Shown here: positions 17,657 to 25,379 of the stretch, piece by piece
How the letters are laid out: each line of letters opens with the position of its first letter
How positions within the stretch are numbered: position 1 is the stretch's first letter
DNA from: CAWAYH01 sp963786195
Lineage (GTDB): Bacteria > Acidobacteriota > Vicinamibacteria > Vicinamibacterales > 2-12-FULL-66-21
Reading direction: 5' to 3'
NCBI GenBank assembly: GCA_963786195.1
Contig: CAWAYH010000006.1
Location: 1 to 64,000 of the forward strand
DNA length: 64,000 bases
Made by a program: the position numbers and the translations under genes
The notes under the pieces: model-generated
Seen by the model: the letters and a program-made list of their open reading frames with translations, nothing else
Database searches by the model: none
What the model was told of the DNA's origin: nothing

Positions 17657-20161
17657 CTATTGACACCGCAACGCCACCAGCGGGCTGACGCGCGTCGCAC
17701 GACGCGCAGGTGCTATGCAGGCAACCACGACAACGGCGCTCAGAATGACTGGCACGACGACAAAGCTTGTCGTGTCATGGACGGACACCCGGTAGAGCAG
17801 CGGAGCCAGCGACCTCGCCAGCAGGAACGCCGCGGTCAGGCCGATGACCAGACCGCCGATCAGAATCGCCACTGCCTCTTTCGTGACGAGGCGCAGGATG
17901 TCGTGCGGCCGGGCACCGAGCGCGCTCCGGATGCCGATTTCGCGTGTCCGTTGCGCTGCCATATAGGACATCACGCCAAACAAGCCGACCGCCGCGATGG
18001 CGACGGCAAACAGCGCAAAGCCGCCGAGCAGCACCGCGTAGGTTCGCGGCCTGGCAAGGCTGTGCATCACGCGGTCCTCCATCGTCATCACGGAATCGAT
18101 GGCCAGGGCTGGATCTTCTTCCCGGAGGATGGCCCGAAGCATCGTCGCAAGCGCTGCCGGATTTGCGCTGCCACGGATGACGTACACCAGCTCGGACACG
18201 CTGCTGGTCCACTGCCGGTAGGTGAAGAACATCTCCGGCTGCGGCGGGTCCGCAACACCGCCAAACGCCGCGGGCGCCACGCCGGTCAGCCCGCCCTGAC
18301 GAACGTCGTCCACGACGCCAACGACCTCCCAGTCGCGGCGTGAACCAATCGGGATCGGAAGGGACGTGCCTATGGGCTCGACGTCAAGATACTGCGCAGC
18401 AAACGTCCTGTTGACCACGACGACGGGCCTCGAGGACGCGGTGTCCGCGGGGGCGAGCGACCGCCCGGCGATCACGCGGAGACCCATTGCCGGAAAGTAC
18501 TCGGGACTGACTGCTCGAGTCAGGGTTTGAACCTGGATCCTGAAGGCGGGGTCCCTTGGGGAAGGCATGGTGAGCCCGCGGAATCCTCCGCTTGTGACAA
18601 ACGGCAGCGCGTTGCCGAACCCCACGTCGGCCACGCCAGGCAGCACCTGCAGACGCTGCTGCGCACGCTCGAGTCCAGCCGATTCCGACGCGAACGGTCT
18701 CGGCTTCATCGTGATATGTGCCGTGAGCACGTCGTGCGGGTCGAAACCACGGTCCGCGGACAGGAGCGCGGCGAAGCTGCGGGCGAGGAGTCCGGTCCCG
18801 ACGAGCAGCACGCACGCGATGGCGACCTGCGATACCATCATCGCCGTGCGAAGGCGCGTCGAGCGGCGGCTCGCGGATCCTCGCCCGGGCGCCATGCCGT
18901 CTCCCGTCAGCGAATCGACGAGGCTTCGATCTCTCAGCTGGAGCCACGGCACCAGACCGGAGACGCTGATGGCCAGCAGGGTCAAGACGGTGGCGAAGAA
19001 CGCGACCTGCGCGTCGAAGCGCACTTCATCCACGCGCGGGAAGTCGGGTGGCAACACGGCCGGCAGAATCTGATGAAGGGCCGCGGCGACCAGTAGCCCG
19101 GCAACGCCGCCGCAGAGTCCCACGGTGGCGCTCTCGACCAGCCAGAGGCGCGCGAGATGTCCGGCGCCGGCGCCAATCGCCACGCGCACAGCCAGCTCCC
19201 GACGCCGCCTCACCGCTCGTGATGCCTGGAGCACGAGCACGCTCGCGATCGCGGTGGCGAAAAGGAGGCCGACAGCGGCCAGCAGCACGATGAGCGCGGG
19301 CCGTACGTCGGCGGTCAGCGCGTCGCGAGCGGGAATCGCGGTGACCGCGATGCCGCCAGCATTGCCGAACATCGCCAAGCCCGCCGCTCCCAGTGACGGT
19401 GCGGCGCGTGCGCGAGACGTCCCTTCGCTCGCGGCCTGTTGCGCCGTTGTCCCAGGCCGCAAACGCGCGACCGCATTGAAGATCATGGCCCGGATCACAC
19501 CGGCGCCGGCGTCAACCCGCGCGATCTCCAGCGGCTGCCAGGCGTCCGTCTCGCGGTCCGGGAAAGCGAAGTCCTTCGGCATGACGCCCACGATCGTCAG
19601 CAGGCGATCGTCGAGCCGAATACTCCGGCCTACCGCGCCGGGATCGCCACCGAAGCGGCGCTGCCACACTCCGAACCCGAGCACGACGACATGCGGGCCG
19701 TCGGGTCCACCCGTGTCGTCATCGGAGAACAATCGACCGACGCCTGGTTGCGCGCGCAGTACGCGCAGCAGGCTGGGCGTCACTTTGCCGACGCGTAGTC
19801 GCTCCACCTCCCCGCCGCCGACGGTCGCCGTCATCAACTGGCTGCGCGTCCAGCCGCCGATTTCCTCGACTATGGCGGGCTGTTCGCGCCAGGCGTGATA
19901 CGTCGTGTTGCTGATCGTCCAGGGGACGCGACCCGGACTGCCGCCGCGGGTCTCCTGCAGACGGACGATCCGATCGGGCTCCGACCAGGGCAGGGGCTTG
20001 AGCAGCACACCATAGGTCAGACTGAACAGGGTGGTCGTCGCGCCGATCCCCAACGCCATCATGAGTACCGTCACGGCGGCGAACCCGGGGGACATCCGGA
20101 TAGTCCTGACTGCATGACGGATGTCCCGCCCCACGTCTTCCAGCACGGTGGCGAACTGCAT
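17657..20161 (-). CDS. ADOP/MacB-like ABC transporter permease 3 (intact)
   Basis: An intact 834-residue MacB-type duplicated permease with no ATPase domain, in the inner membrane. It starts MQFATVLEDVGRDIRHAVRT. The first helix is AAVTVLMMALGIGATTTLFS. The periplasmic core contains PHVVVLGFGVWQRRFGGDPG and RLLTIVGVMPKDFAFP. FtsX unit 1 is LLFATAIASVLVLQASRAVR then RRRELAVRVAIGAG; unit 2 is AIAAVGLFGVMSYMAAQRTR then EIGIRSALGARPHDILRL. It ends RATRVSPLVALRCQ, the ADOP terminus. It lies 12 bases downstream of a GNAT gene on the same strand and has no PadR partner. Its partner ATPase and cargo are not encoded nearby. Confidence 0.9.
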   Translation of the reverse strand: MQFATVLEDVGRDIRHAVRTIRMSPGFAAVTVLMMALGIGATTTLFSLTYGVLLKPLPWSEPDRIVRLQETRGGSPGRVPWTISNTTYHAWREQPAIVEEIGGWTRSQLMTATVGGGEVERLRVGKVTPSLLRVLRAQPGVGRLFSDDDTGGPDGPHVVVLGFGVWQRRFGGDPGAVGRSIRLDDRLLTIVGVMPKDFAFPDRETDAWQPLEIARVDAGAGVIRAMIFNAVARLRPGTTAQQAASEGTSRARAAPSLGAAGLAMFGNAGGIAVTAIPARDALTADVRPALIVLLAAVGLLFATAIASVLVLQASRAVRRRRELAVRVAIGAGAGHLARLWLVESATVGLCGGVAGLLVAAALHQILPAVLPPDFPRVDEVRFDAQVAFFATVLTLLAISVSGLVPWLQLRDRSLVDSLTGDGMAPGRGSASRRSTRLRTAMMVSQVAIACVLLVGTGLLARSFAALLSADRGFDPHDVLTAHITMKPRPFASESAGLERAQQRLQVLPGVADVGFGNALPFVTSGGFRGLTMPSPRDPAFRIQVQTLTRAVSPEYFPAMGLRVIAGRSLAPADTASSRPVVVVNRTFAAQYLDVEPIGTSLPIPIGSRRDWEVVGVVDDVRQGGLTGVAPAAFGGVADPPQPEMFFTYRQWTSSVSELVYVIRGSANPAALATMLRAILREEDPALAIDSVMTMEDRVMHSLARPRTYAVLLGGFALFAVAIAAVGLFGVMSYMAAQRTREIGIRSALGARPHDILRLVTKEAVAILIGGLVIGLTAAFLLARSLAPLLYRVSVHDTTSFVVVPVILSAVVVVACIAPARRATRVSPLVALRCQ

Positions 20162-20173
20162 GCGAGACAGAGA

Positions 20174-20671
20174 TTAGCCCATTCTGTCGCGGGGAGTTGA
20201 CCCCAGGGGGTTTTCGTAGCGCCAGACTTCCAGCGCAAATACGCCGCCGTCGGTCTCCAGCTGGTTCATCATCGTGCCGACCCGGCGCCATCCACGCTTC
20301 TCGTAGAATCGCGCGGCTCTTTCGTTGCCGATCGCGCAGGCCAGCCAGGCGGTGCCGACGCCGCTCGCGGCAAGCCTGGCCTCGGCATCGTCAATCAGCG
20401 CCGCTGCGACGCCCGTGCCGCGTGCATGCGCCGACACGTAGAGCTGGTAGAGCTCATCCCCCTTCAGCATGCTGAAGCCGACCGCGCCGCTGGAGGGACC
20501 CGCCACGCGAACCGTGGAAAGCGCCGCGCGCAGGCGCTGTGTGAAACTCTCCAGCGTGCGGACGGCGGCCAGTTCTGCCGGGACGATCTTGGCGTGCGCA
20601 TCCTGCCAGCCGTCGTACCAGAGTCTTGCCAACTGGTCGACTTCGTTTTCTTCGGCGTCTCTCACGTTCAT
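20174..20671 (-). CDS. GNAT-family N-acetyltransferase
   Basis: An intact 165-residue acetyltransferase: MNVRDAEENEVDQLARLWYD, then GWQDAHAKIVPAEL. The acetyl-CoA loop region is ELYQLYVSAHARGTGVAAAL followed by IDDAEARLAASGVGTAWLAC, and NERAARFYEKRGWRRVGTMM is the conserved C-terminal motif. The WYDGWxDAH start is typical of a GNAT subgroup of unknown substrate. It is probably co-transcribed with ADOP 3, which starts 12 bases downstream. A degenerate copy of its first 30 codons lies about 1 kb away at 21535-21636. Confidence 0.88.
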   Translation of the reverse strand: MNVRDAEENEVDQLARLWYDGWQDAHAKIVPAELAAVRTLESFTQRLRAALSTVRVAGPSSGAVGFSMLKGDELYQLYVSAHARGTGVAAALIDDAEARLAASGVGTAWLACAIGNERAARFYEKRGWRRVGTMMNQLETDGGVFALEVWRYENPLGSTPRDRMG

Positions 20672-20906
20672 GGGGGTTCCATGCTGTCAAGTTCTCGGCG
20701 CATCGGCAACCAGCGTCAGGCCGTCTAGCCCGGGGCAGGGGCACTGGCGCTGCTCGGCCGATCGCGTGGCGGTCGTCACCGAAACGACTGCAACCGGGAC
20801 TCCGCCGGTGTCAAGCGGATCGTGCAGGCCGCTGGTGAGTCACGTCATGTGGCCATTCCGTCATCGGATCGGTCGGAGGCCTGGACTGGAAAGAGAATCG
20901 TAGGTC
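20672..20906. other. Intergenic region between divergent genes
   Basis: About 235 bases separating the GNAT gene (minus) from the small 20907 gene (plus). The promoters of both must lie here, but no convincing -35/-10 pair or operator could be picked out. No coding homology is seen. Confidence 0.35.
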
Positions 20907-21236
20907 ATGAATCTCGATCGACTCGTGATGCACGTCCGTTCCACGGCCGACCGGGGTGTCGTCGGGTCGGACACCCGCCTGGAGTTCCGTCAGAAGGGGT
21001 CGAGGGTATTGGCCCGGTACCGGGGCGGGGCCATCAGGCGCGGATGCCTGATAGGCCGGATCGAGGGATCGCTGCTGACGTTTCGGTACGCACAGGTCGA
21101 AGCGTCGGGCGAGATTCACGGGGGCAGGTCGATTTGCGACGTGGAGCGCCTCGCCGACGGGCGTACACGCATCCACGAGCACTTCACCTGGCGTACCCGG
21201 TCCGGTGCGGGCACGAACGTGTTCGACGAGATGTAG
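20907..21236 (+). CDS. Small protein of the family often named N-acetylglutamate synthase-like
   Basis: An intact 109-residue protein: MNLDRLVMHVRSTADRGVVG, SDTRLEFRQKGSRVLARYRG, GAIRRGCLIGRIEGSLLTFR and RIHEHFTWRTRSGAGTNVFD. It matches a widespread small beta-rich family with the pattern FxYxQ, YxGGxIxxGxLIG, FRYxxV, and LxDGRxRxxExWxW. The family is often database-labelled N-acetylglutamate synthase, but it has no GNAT fold and the name is not supported by this sequence. A lipocalin-like barrel seems likely. It stands alone and is followed by the minisatellite. Confidence 0.75.
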   Translation: MNLDRLVMHVRSTADRGVVGSDTRLEFRQKGSRVLARYRGGAIRRGCLIGRIEGSLLTFRYAQVEASGEIHGGRSICDVERLADGRTRIHEHFTWRTRSGAGTNVFDEM

Positions 21237-21273
21237 GGCCCGGAACACGTGTCTCGTACGTAGCAAAAAATGC

Positions 21274-21515
21274 AACTCGGTCCAGACCGAGTTACTTGCG
21301 TGCCGGACCGAGTTACCAGGTCTGGACCGAGTTGCTGGGTCTGGACCAAGTTGCTGGGTCTGGACCGAGTTGCCAGGTCTGGACCGAGTTGACTCTGGTC
21401 CGGACCGAGTTGCTGGGTCTGGACCGAGGGGTACTGGGTCTGGACCGAGTTGCCAGGCTGGACCGAGTTGCCAGGTCTGGACCGAGTTGCCAGGTCTGGA
21501 CCGAGTTGCCAGGCC
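21274..21515. repeat. 19-bp minisatellite, about 12 copies, opened by an inverted unit
   Basis: Tandem units with consensus GGTCTGGACCGAGTTGCCA (period 19) run from about 21285 to 21515, with variants such as GCTG for GCCA and one AAGTT. The array begins with a perfect 9-base inverted repeat: AACTCGGTC at 21274-21282 and GACCGAGTT at 21285-21293. Because 19 is not a multiple of three, all frames cycle through the same repetitive peptide. The long open frames over it are artefacts. Confidence 0.9.
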
Positions 21516-21534
21516 TGAAACGTGCGGACGCGGG

Positions 21535-21636
21535 TCAGCTCCGCCGCCACAGATCTTCAGCGTGCGCATCCCGCCAGCCGTCGCACCAGATCCTCATCAG
21601 CTGATCGACCTCGGTTTTCTTCGGCGGCTCTGACAT
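21535..21636 (-). pseudogene. Degenerate partial duplicate of the GNAT 5' end
   Basis: The minus strand from ATG 21636 reads MSEPPKKTEVDQLMRIWCDG then WRDAHAEDLWRRS and stops. This matches the first 30 codons of the GNAT at 20671 (EENEVDQLARLWYDGWQDAH) at both protein and DNA level, including the shared GACGGCTGGC and GGATGCGCACGC runs. Homology ends where the minisatellite begins. It is a 33-codon remnant, not a functional gene. Confidence 0.75.
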
Positions 21637-21837
21637 TGGTCGCATCACTCGCGCGGTGACACCGAGTCGACGCTGCCGATAACGCCGTCGAGCTCGAGTG
21701 ACGTCCCGCCTCACCTCTGCCGGCAGCTACTGGGTGGAGTCGTAGTTGCCGTTGCCGTGCGTGAACCAGCAACCCACTAACGAATGGTCAACGGGGTGCT
21801 CATGTTGGTAGTTCCGTGGTCTCGAAAAGGAGATTGT

Positions 21838-22233
21838 GTGTATCAGTGTCGCGGTCGCCGCCTTGCGGCTGTCGCGCTCGCCACTGCCTTGCTCGGCCCC
21901 GCGTTCCCAGCCGGAGCGTAAGCGCCGCCCGACAACACGAAGGTCAACACAGGCGATCGGGCCAAGGGGGCTGTCACGGCCGACCAGCAGAAGGAAAACG
22001 CAACCGATCGGACAATCACCCGGAAAATCCGTCGCGCAATCATGGATGACAAGAACCTGTCGACTTACGCGCACAACGTGAAGGTCATCACTCAGCTAGG
22101 GCAAGTCACGCTCAAGGGACCCGTTCGGTCGGAGGCAGAGAAAACGACCATCGAGGCGAAGGCCACCGAGGTGGCTGGCGTCGGCAAGGTCACGAATTTA
22201 ATCACCATCGCACCGGCCAAGGGGTCGAAGTAA
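21838..22233 (+). CDS. BON-domain periplasmic protein with an in-frame TAA after the signal peptide
   Basis: The frame starts at GTG 21838 after AAAAGGAG and gives VYQCRGRRLAAVALATALLG then PAFPAGA, an export signal. A TAA at 21919-21921 follows, and the same frame continues APPDNTKVNTGDRAKGAVTA and TITRKIRRAIMDDKNL. The BON domain (YAHNVKVITQLGQVTLKGPV, VAGVGKVTNLITIAP) is intact to 22233. BON domains bind membranes and occur in OsmY-like stress proteins. The stop could be a base error (TAC/TAT gives Tyr) or real. An internal start at 22042 would give only a 63-residue BON core. Confidence 0.65.
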
Positions 22234-22247
22234 CCAAGGAGCATCAC

Positions 22248-22814
22248 GTGAAGAACAAGAAGAAGACTGCGGTGTTTGGACTGTATCCGCGTGTCGAACG
22301 CGCCGAGGGCGCGGTGGATGAGCTCATCAATGCGCGTTTCTCCAATGACGACGTCTCCGTCCTGATGGCCGACAATCGCGGCTCAAAGGACTTCGCGCAC
22401 GAGAAACAGACCAAGGCGCCGGAAGGGACGACGGCCGGGGTCGCAGCTGGCGGCACGATTGGCGGCACGTTGGGTTTGCTGACCGGTATCGGCGCGCTGG
22501 CGATTCCTGGAGTCGGACCGCTCATCGCGGCCGGTCCGATCATGGGCGCGCTCGCGGGCCTCGGCGTTGGCGGAGCCGTCGGCGGGCTGGTCGGCGCGCT
22601 CGTGGGCATGGGGATCCCGGAGTATGAAGCCAAGCGGTATGAGGGCCGACTGAAAGAGGGCGGCGTCCTGCTGTCGGTGCACTGTGAGACGTCCGAAGAG
22701 ATCACGCGCGCGAAGGATATCCTGAAGCGCACGGGCGCCAACGACATCGCCTCGGCGGGCGAGGAAACCGTCGGGGTCGCGTCCACGAGCCGCAGCGACG
22801 ATCGCCCGATGTAA
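22248..22814 (+). CDS. Glycine-rich membrane-inserting stress-type protein (YflT/DUF1269-like)
   Basis: A 188-residue protein starting at GTG 22248, 9 bases after AAGGAG. The N-terminal part (KTAVFGLYPRVERAEGAVDE, ARFSNDDVSVLMADN) resembles the general-stress 17M/YflT-type alpha/beta domain. The middle is a long glycine/alanine hydrophobic hairpin (GGTIGGTLGLLTGIGALAIP, then GVGPLIAAGPIMGALAGLGV and GGAVGGLVGALVGMGIP). The C-terminus is a second small domain (EAKRYEGRLKEGGVLLSVHC, AKDILKRTGANDIAS). It directly follows the BON gene by 14 bases, so the two are likely one stress operon. The molecular role is unknown. Confidence 0.75.
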   Translation: MKNKKKTAVFGLYPRVERAEGAVDELINARFSNDDVSVLMADNRGSKDFAHEKQTKAPEGTTAGVAAGGTIGGTLGLLTGIGALAIPGVGPLIAAGPIMGALAGLGVGGAVGGLVGALVGMGIPEYEAKRYEGRLKEGGVLLSVHCETSEEITRAKDILKRTGANDIASAGEETVGVASTSRSDDRPM

Positions 22815-22840
22815 GTTCCAGGCCAATCGAACACTCCATG

Positions 22841-22871
22841 CGCGGGTCGCGGCCGTACGGCCGCACCCGCG
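22841..22871. terminator. Strong GC hairpin after the BON/stress operon
   Basis: CGCGGGT (22841-22847) pairs with ACCCGCG (22865-22871) and GCGGCC with GGCCGC around a GTAC centre, with one bulged C. No T-tract follows, so intrinsic termination is uncertain; it may instead protect the 3' end of the transcript. The next 250 bases up to 23128 show no gene. Confidence 0.45.
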
Positions 22872-23127
22872 CACGCTATGTACGCGTGACGGTGAGCCGC
22901 TCCAAGGTGAACGGTCGTCACGCAAGTGTGGCGTTCTTGCGTGCACCACCGCCTCGATGTGGTGAAGCCCGTCCGTTGGCGCATCGCTGCACAAGTACAG
23001 ATGCGCTCGCTGTTTAGACTCGCCTGCCGGTCCTTCCACACCCAACGATTCCGCGACGACACCCCGGCACGCGGTTTGACTTGAGCCCACCACGAATGCC
23101 GTCAACACGCAGGGTCCGGCGCACGTC

Positions 23128-24720
23128 ATGACCGACACGCTGGTTCAGCCCGTCCGGACGTGGCGCCCGAAAGCCAACCCGTGGCTGATCGCGGTCGTTG
23201 TCGCGCTCGCGGCGTTCATGGAAGTGCTCGACACGAGCATCGCGAACGTCGCGCTGCCGTACATGGCGGGCAGTCTGGGGGCAACGACCGACCAGAGTAC
23301 GTGGGTGCTCACCTCCTATCTCGTGTCGAACGCGATCGTGCTGCCGATCACCGGCTGGCTCGTCAGCGTGTTCGGGCGCAAGCGGTTCTTCATGATCTGC
23401 CTCTCGATATTCACCGTGAGCTCCCTCCTGTGCGGCACCGCGCCGACCCTCGGGGCGATGATCGCGTTTCGCGTGCTCCAGGGCGCGGGAGGCGGCGGGC
23501 TGCAGCCGATGGCGCAGGCGATCCTGGCTGACACCTTTCCCCCGCAGCAGCGCGGCCTGGCGTTCGCGCTCTTCGGCGTCACCGTGGTCGTCGCGCCCAT
23601 CCTCGGGCCGACGCTGGGCGGCTGGATCACCGACAACTACACATGGCGCTGGATCTTCCTCATCAATCTGCCAGTCGGTGCAATCGCATCGCTGCTGGTA
23701 TTCCGACTGGTCGAGGATCCCCCGTGGGAGAAACGCCTGACGAGAGGCGGCGTCCGGATCGACTACATCGGTATCGGCCTGCTCGTCCTCGGCGTCGGCG
23801 CACTGCAGATCATGCTCGACAAAGGTCAGGAGCTGGACTGGTTTGCGTCGCACTTCATCGTGATACTCGCCGTCCTCGCCGTGAGCGGGCTCGTGTCGTT
23901 GGGCATCTGGGAGTGGTTTCACGAGGATCCGATCGTCGACATTCATCTCTTCAGGAATCTCAACTTCCTGAGCGCGAGCGCCATGATGTTCGTGGCGGGG
24001 ATCATGATGTTCTCGAGCCTCGTGATGATGCCGCAGTTCCTCCAGATCCTGATGGGCTACTCGTCGGAGACCGCAGGCCTCGTCCTGTCAGGCGGCGGGA
24101 TCCTCCTGTTGTTCCTCATGCCCATCGTCGGTGCCCTGACAACAAAACTGCCGGCACGCTACATCATCGCGACGGGTTGGTTCCTGACGTGCGGAGCGAT
24201 GTACTACTCATCCCGGCATCTCGACCTGGACATCAGCTTCTGGGACGCGAGCTTCCTGCGTGTCGTGCAGATAGCGGGCCTGCCGCTGCTGTTCGTGCCG
24301 ATCATCCTGGTGTCGTATCTCGGGCTGCCGGCAGCGAAGAGCAACGACATCGCCGGCCTCGTGAGCTTCATGCGCAACATCGGCAGCAGCATTGGCACAT
24401 CGATGGTGACGACGCTGCTCGCGCGCCACGCCCAGGTACACCAGTCGTACCTGGTGGCGCACACGACGCCAGGGGAACCCGCCTTCACGGGGATGGTGTC
24501 CGGACTGACGCAGCGACTGGTGACCTCGGGCGCAGACATCACGCTGGCGACGCGCCAGGCCGAAGGACTCGTCTATCGCAACGTGATCGCGCAGGCCACG
24601 GCGCTGGCGTACGTGGATACGTTCCGGATTCTGGCGGTCGGCGCCGGAATCATGTTCCTGCTGTCGTTTGGGCTGCGAAAAAATGACCCCGGCGGACGTG
24701 CAGCGCCGGTGGCGCATTGA
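23128..24720 (+). CDS. emrB: DHA2-family MFS drug:H+ antiporter (EmrB/QacA type)
   Basis: An intact 530-residue inner-membrane transporter with about 14 helices. The N-terminus, RPKANPWLIAVVVALAAFME then VLDTSIANVALPYMAGSLGA, contains the VLDxTIxNVALP motif of DHA2 drug:H+ antiporters. GWLVSVFGRKRFFMICLSIF is motif A. GAGGGGLQPMAQAILADTFP and PILGPTLGGWITDNYTWRWI are motif C and the usual EmrB signatures. It opens a same-strand cluster with a kinase-like gene, a TolC-type outer membrane factor and an EmrA-type adaptor, so it is the pump of a tripartite efflux system. The substrate is unknown. Confidence 0.92.
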   Translation: MTDTLVQPVRTWRPKANPWLIAVVVALAAFMEVLDTSIANVALPYMAGSLGATTDQSTWVLTSYLVSNAIVLPITGWLVSVFGRKRFFMICLSIFTVSSLLCGTAPTLGAMIAFRVLQGAGGGGLQPMAQAILADTFPPQQRGLAFALFGVTVVVAPILGPTLGGWITDNYTWRWIFLINLPVGAIASLLVFRLVEDPPWEKRLTRGGVRIDYIGIGLLVLGVGALQIMLDKGQELDWFASHFIVILAVLAVSGLVSLGIWEWFHEDPIVDIHLFRNLNFLSASAMMFVAGIMMFSSLVMMPQFLQILMGYSSETAGLVLSGGGILLLFLMPIVGALTTKLPARYIIATGWFLTCGAMYYSSRHLDLDISFWDASFLRVVQIAGLPLLFVPIILVSYLGLPAAKSNDIAGLVSFMRNIGSSIGTSMVTTLLARHAQVHQSYLVAHTTPGEPAFTGMVSGLTQRLVTSGADITLATRQAEGLVYRNVIAQATALAYVDTFRILAVGAGIMFLLSFGLRKNDPGGRAAPVAH

Positions 24721-24752
24721 GGGCAGCCCCTGGCCCCTGGCCCCTGAAAGAA

Positions 24753-25379
24753 ATGATACGAACCATCACCGTCGAGCGAGAGTTTGGAAGCGGAGGGAAC
24801 GTCATCGCGGCGGCGCTCGCCGAGCGGCTCGGTTGGACGCTGTGGGATCAGCGTCTCACCGATGAGATCGCACGGCGTATGGGTTCGGACCCCCAGGCGG
24901 TCGAAGCGCGCGAAGAGCGATGCGACCCGACCTACTACCGGCTGGTGAAGGCCTTCATGCGGGGATCGTTCGAAGGCAGCGCCAACGCGCCGCGGCTCGG
25001 CGTCCTCGACACCGACCACGTGCAGGAGGTCGTGCGGGCGATACAAACGGAGATTGCGAACGCCGGCAACAGTGTGATCGTCGGTCGTGGATCGGCCTAC
25101 TACCTCGGGGATCGGCGCGATACGTTTCACGTCTTCACCTATGCGACCCACGTGAACAAGGTGCGCCGCCTGAGATCGATGGGCAAGGACCAGCGGGATG
25201 CTGAAGAGCTCGCAGAAACAGTCGACCGCGATCGCGCAGCCTTCATCAAGCGCTACTTCAATCTCGAGTGGCCTCCCATTCATCGCTTTCACCTCATGGT
25301 CAATTCCAGCATCGGGGACCGCGTCGTGGTCGAGACGATTCTCTATGCGGTGGCCAGATACACGGAGACGCGGACGTGA
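24753..25379 (+). CDS. Cytidylate kinase-like family protein
   Basis: A 208-residue P-loop protein of the cytidylate kinase-like (AAA/CMPK-like) family. It starts MIRTITVEREFGSGGNVIAA, in which REFGSGGN is the family's modified P-loop with no classical GKS/T. WDQRLTDEIARRMGSDPQAV and NSVIVGRGSAYYLGDRRDTF follow, then KVRRLRSMGKDQRDAEELAE and DRDRAAFIKRYFNLEW, with a C-terminal FHLMVNSSIGDRVVVETILY. The start at 24753 follows AAAGAAA. It lies inside the efflux cluster: the TolC start GTG overlaps its stop (GTGA). True nucleotide kinase activity is unproven for this group. Confidence 0.8.
   Translation: MIRTITVEREFGSGGNVIAAALAERLGWTLWDQRLTDEIARRMGSDPQAVEAREERCDPTYYRLVKAFMRGSFEGSANAPRLGVLDTDHVQEVVRAIQTEIANAGNSVIVGRGSAYYLGDRRDTFHVFTYATHVNKVRRLRSMGKDQRDAEELAETVDRDRAAFIKRYFNLEWPPIHRFHLMVNSSIGDRVVVETILYAVARYTETRT

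Noticed and set aside
21274..21515. Possible CRISPR array
   Set aside because: The repeats are directly tandem with period 19 and no spacers, and no cas genes are nearby.
20811..21569. A long minus-strand open frame of 252 codons with Pro/Ser/Gln repeats
   Set aside because: It reads through the 19-bp minisatellite. The repetitive peptide appears in several frames and has no start site or homology.
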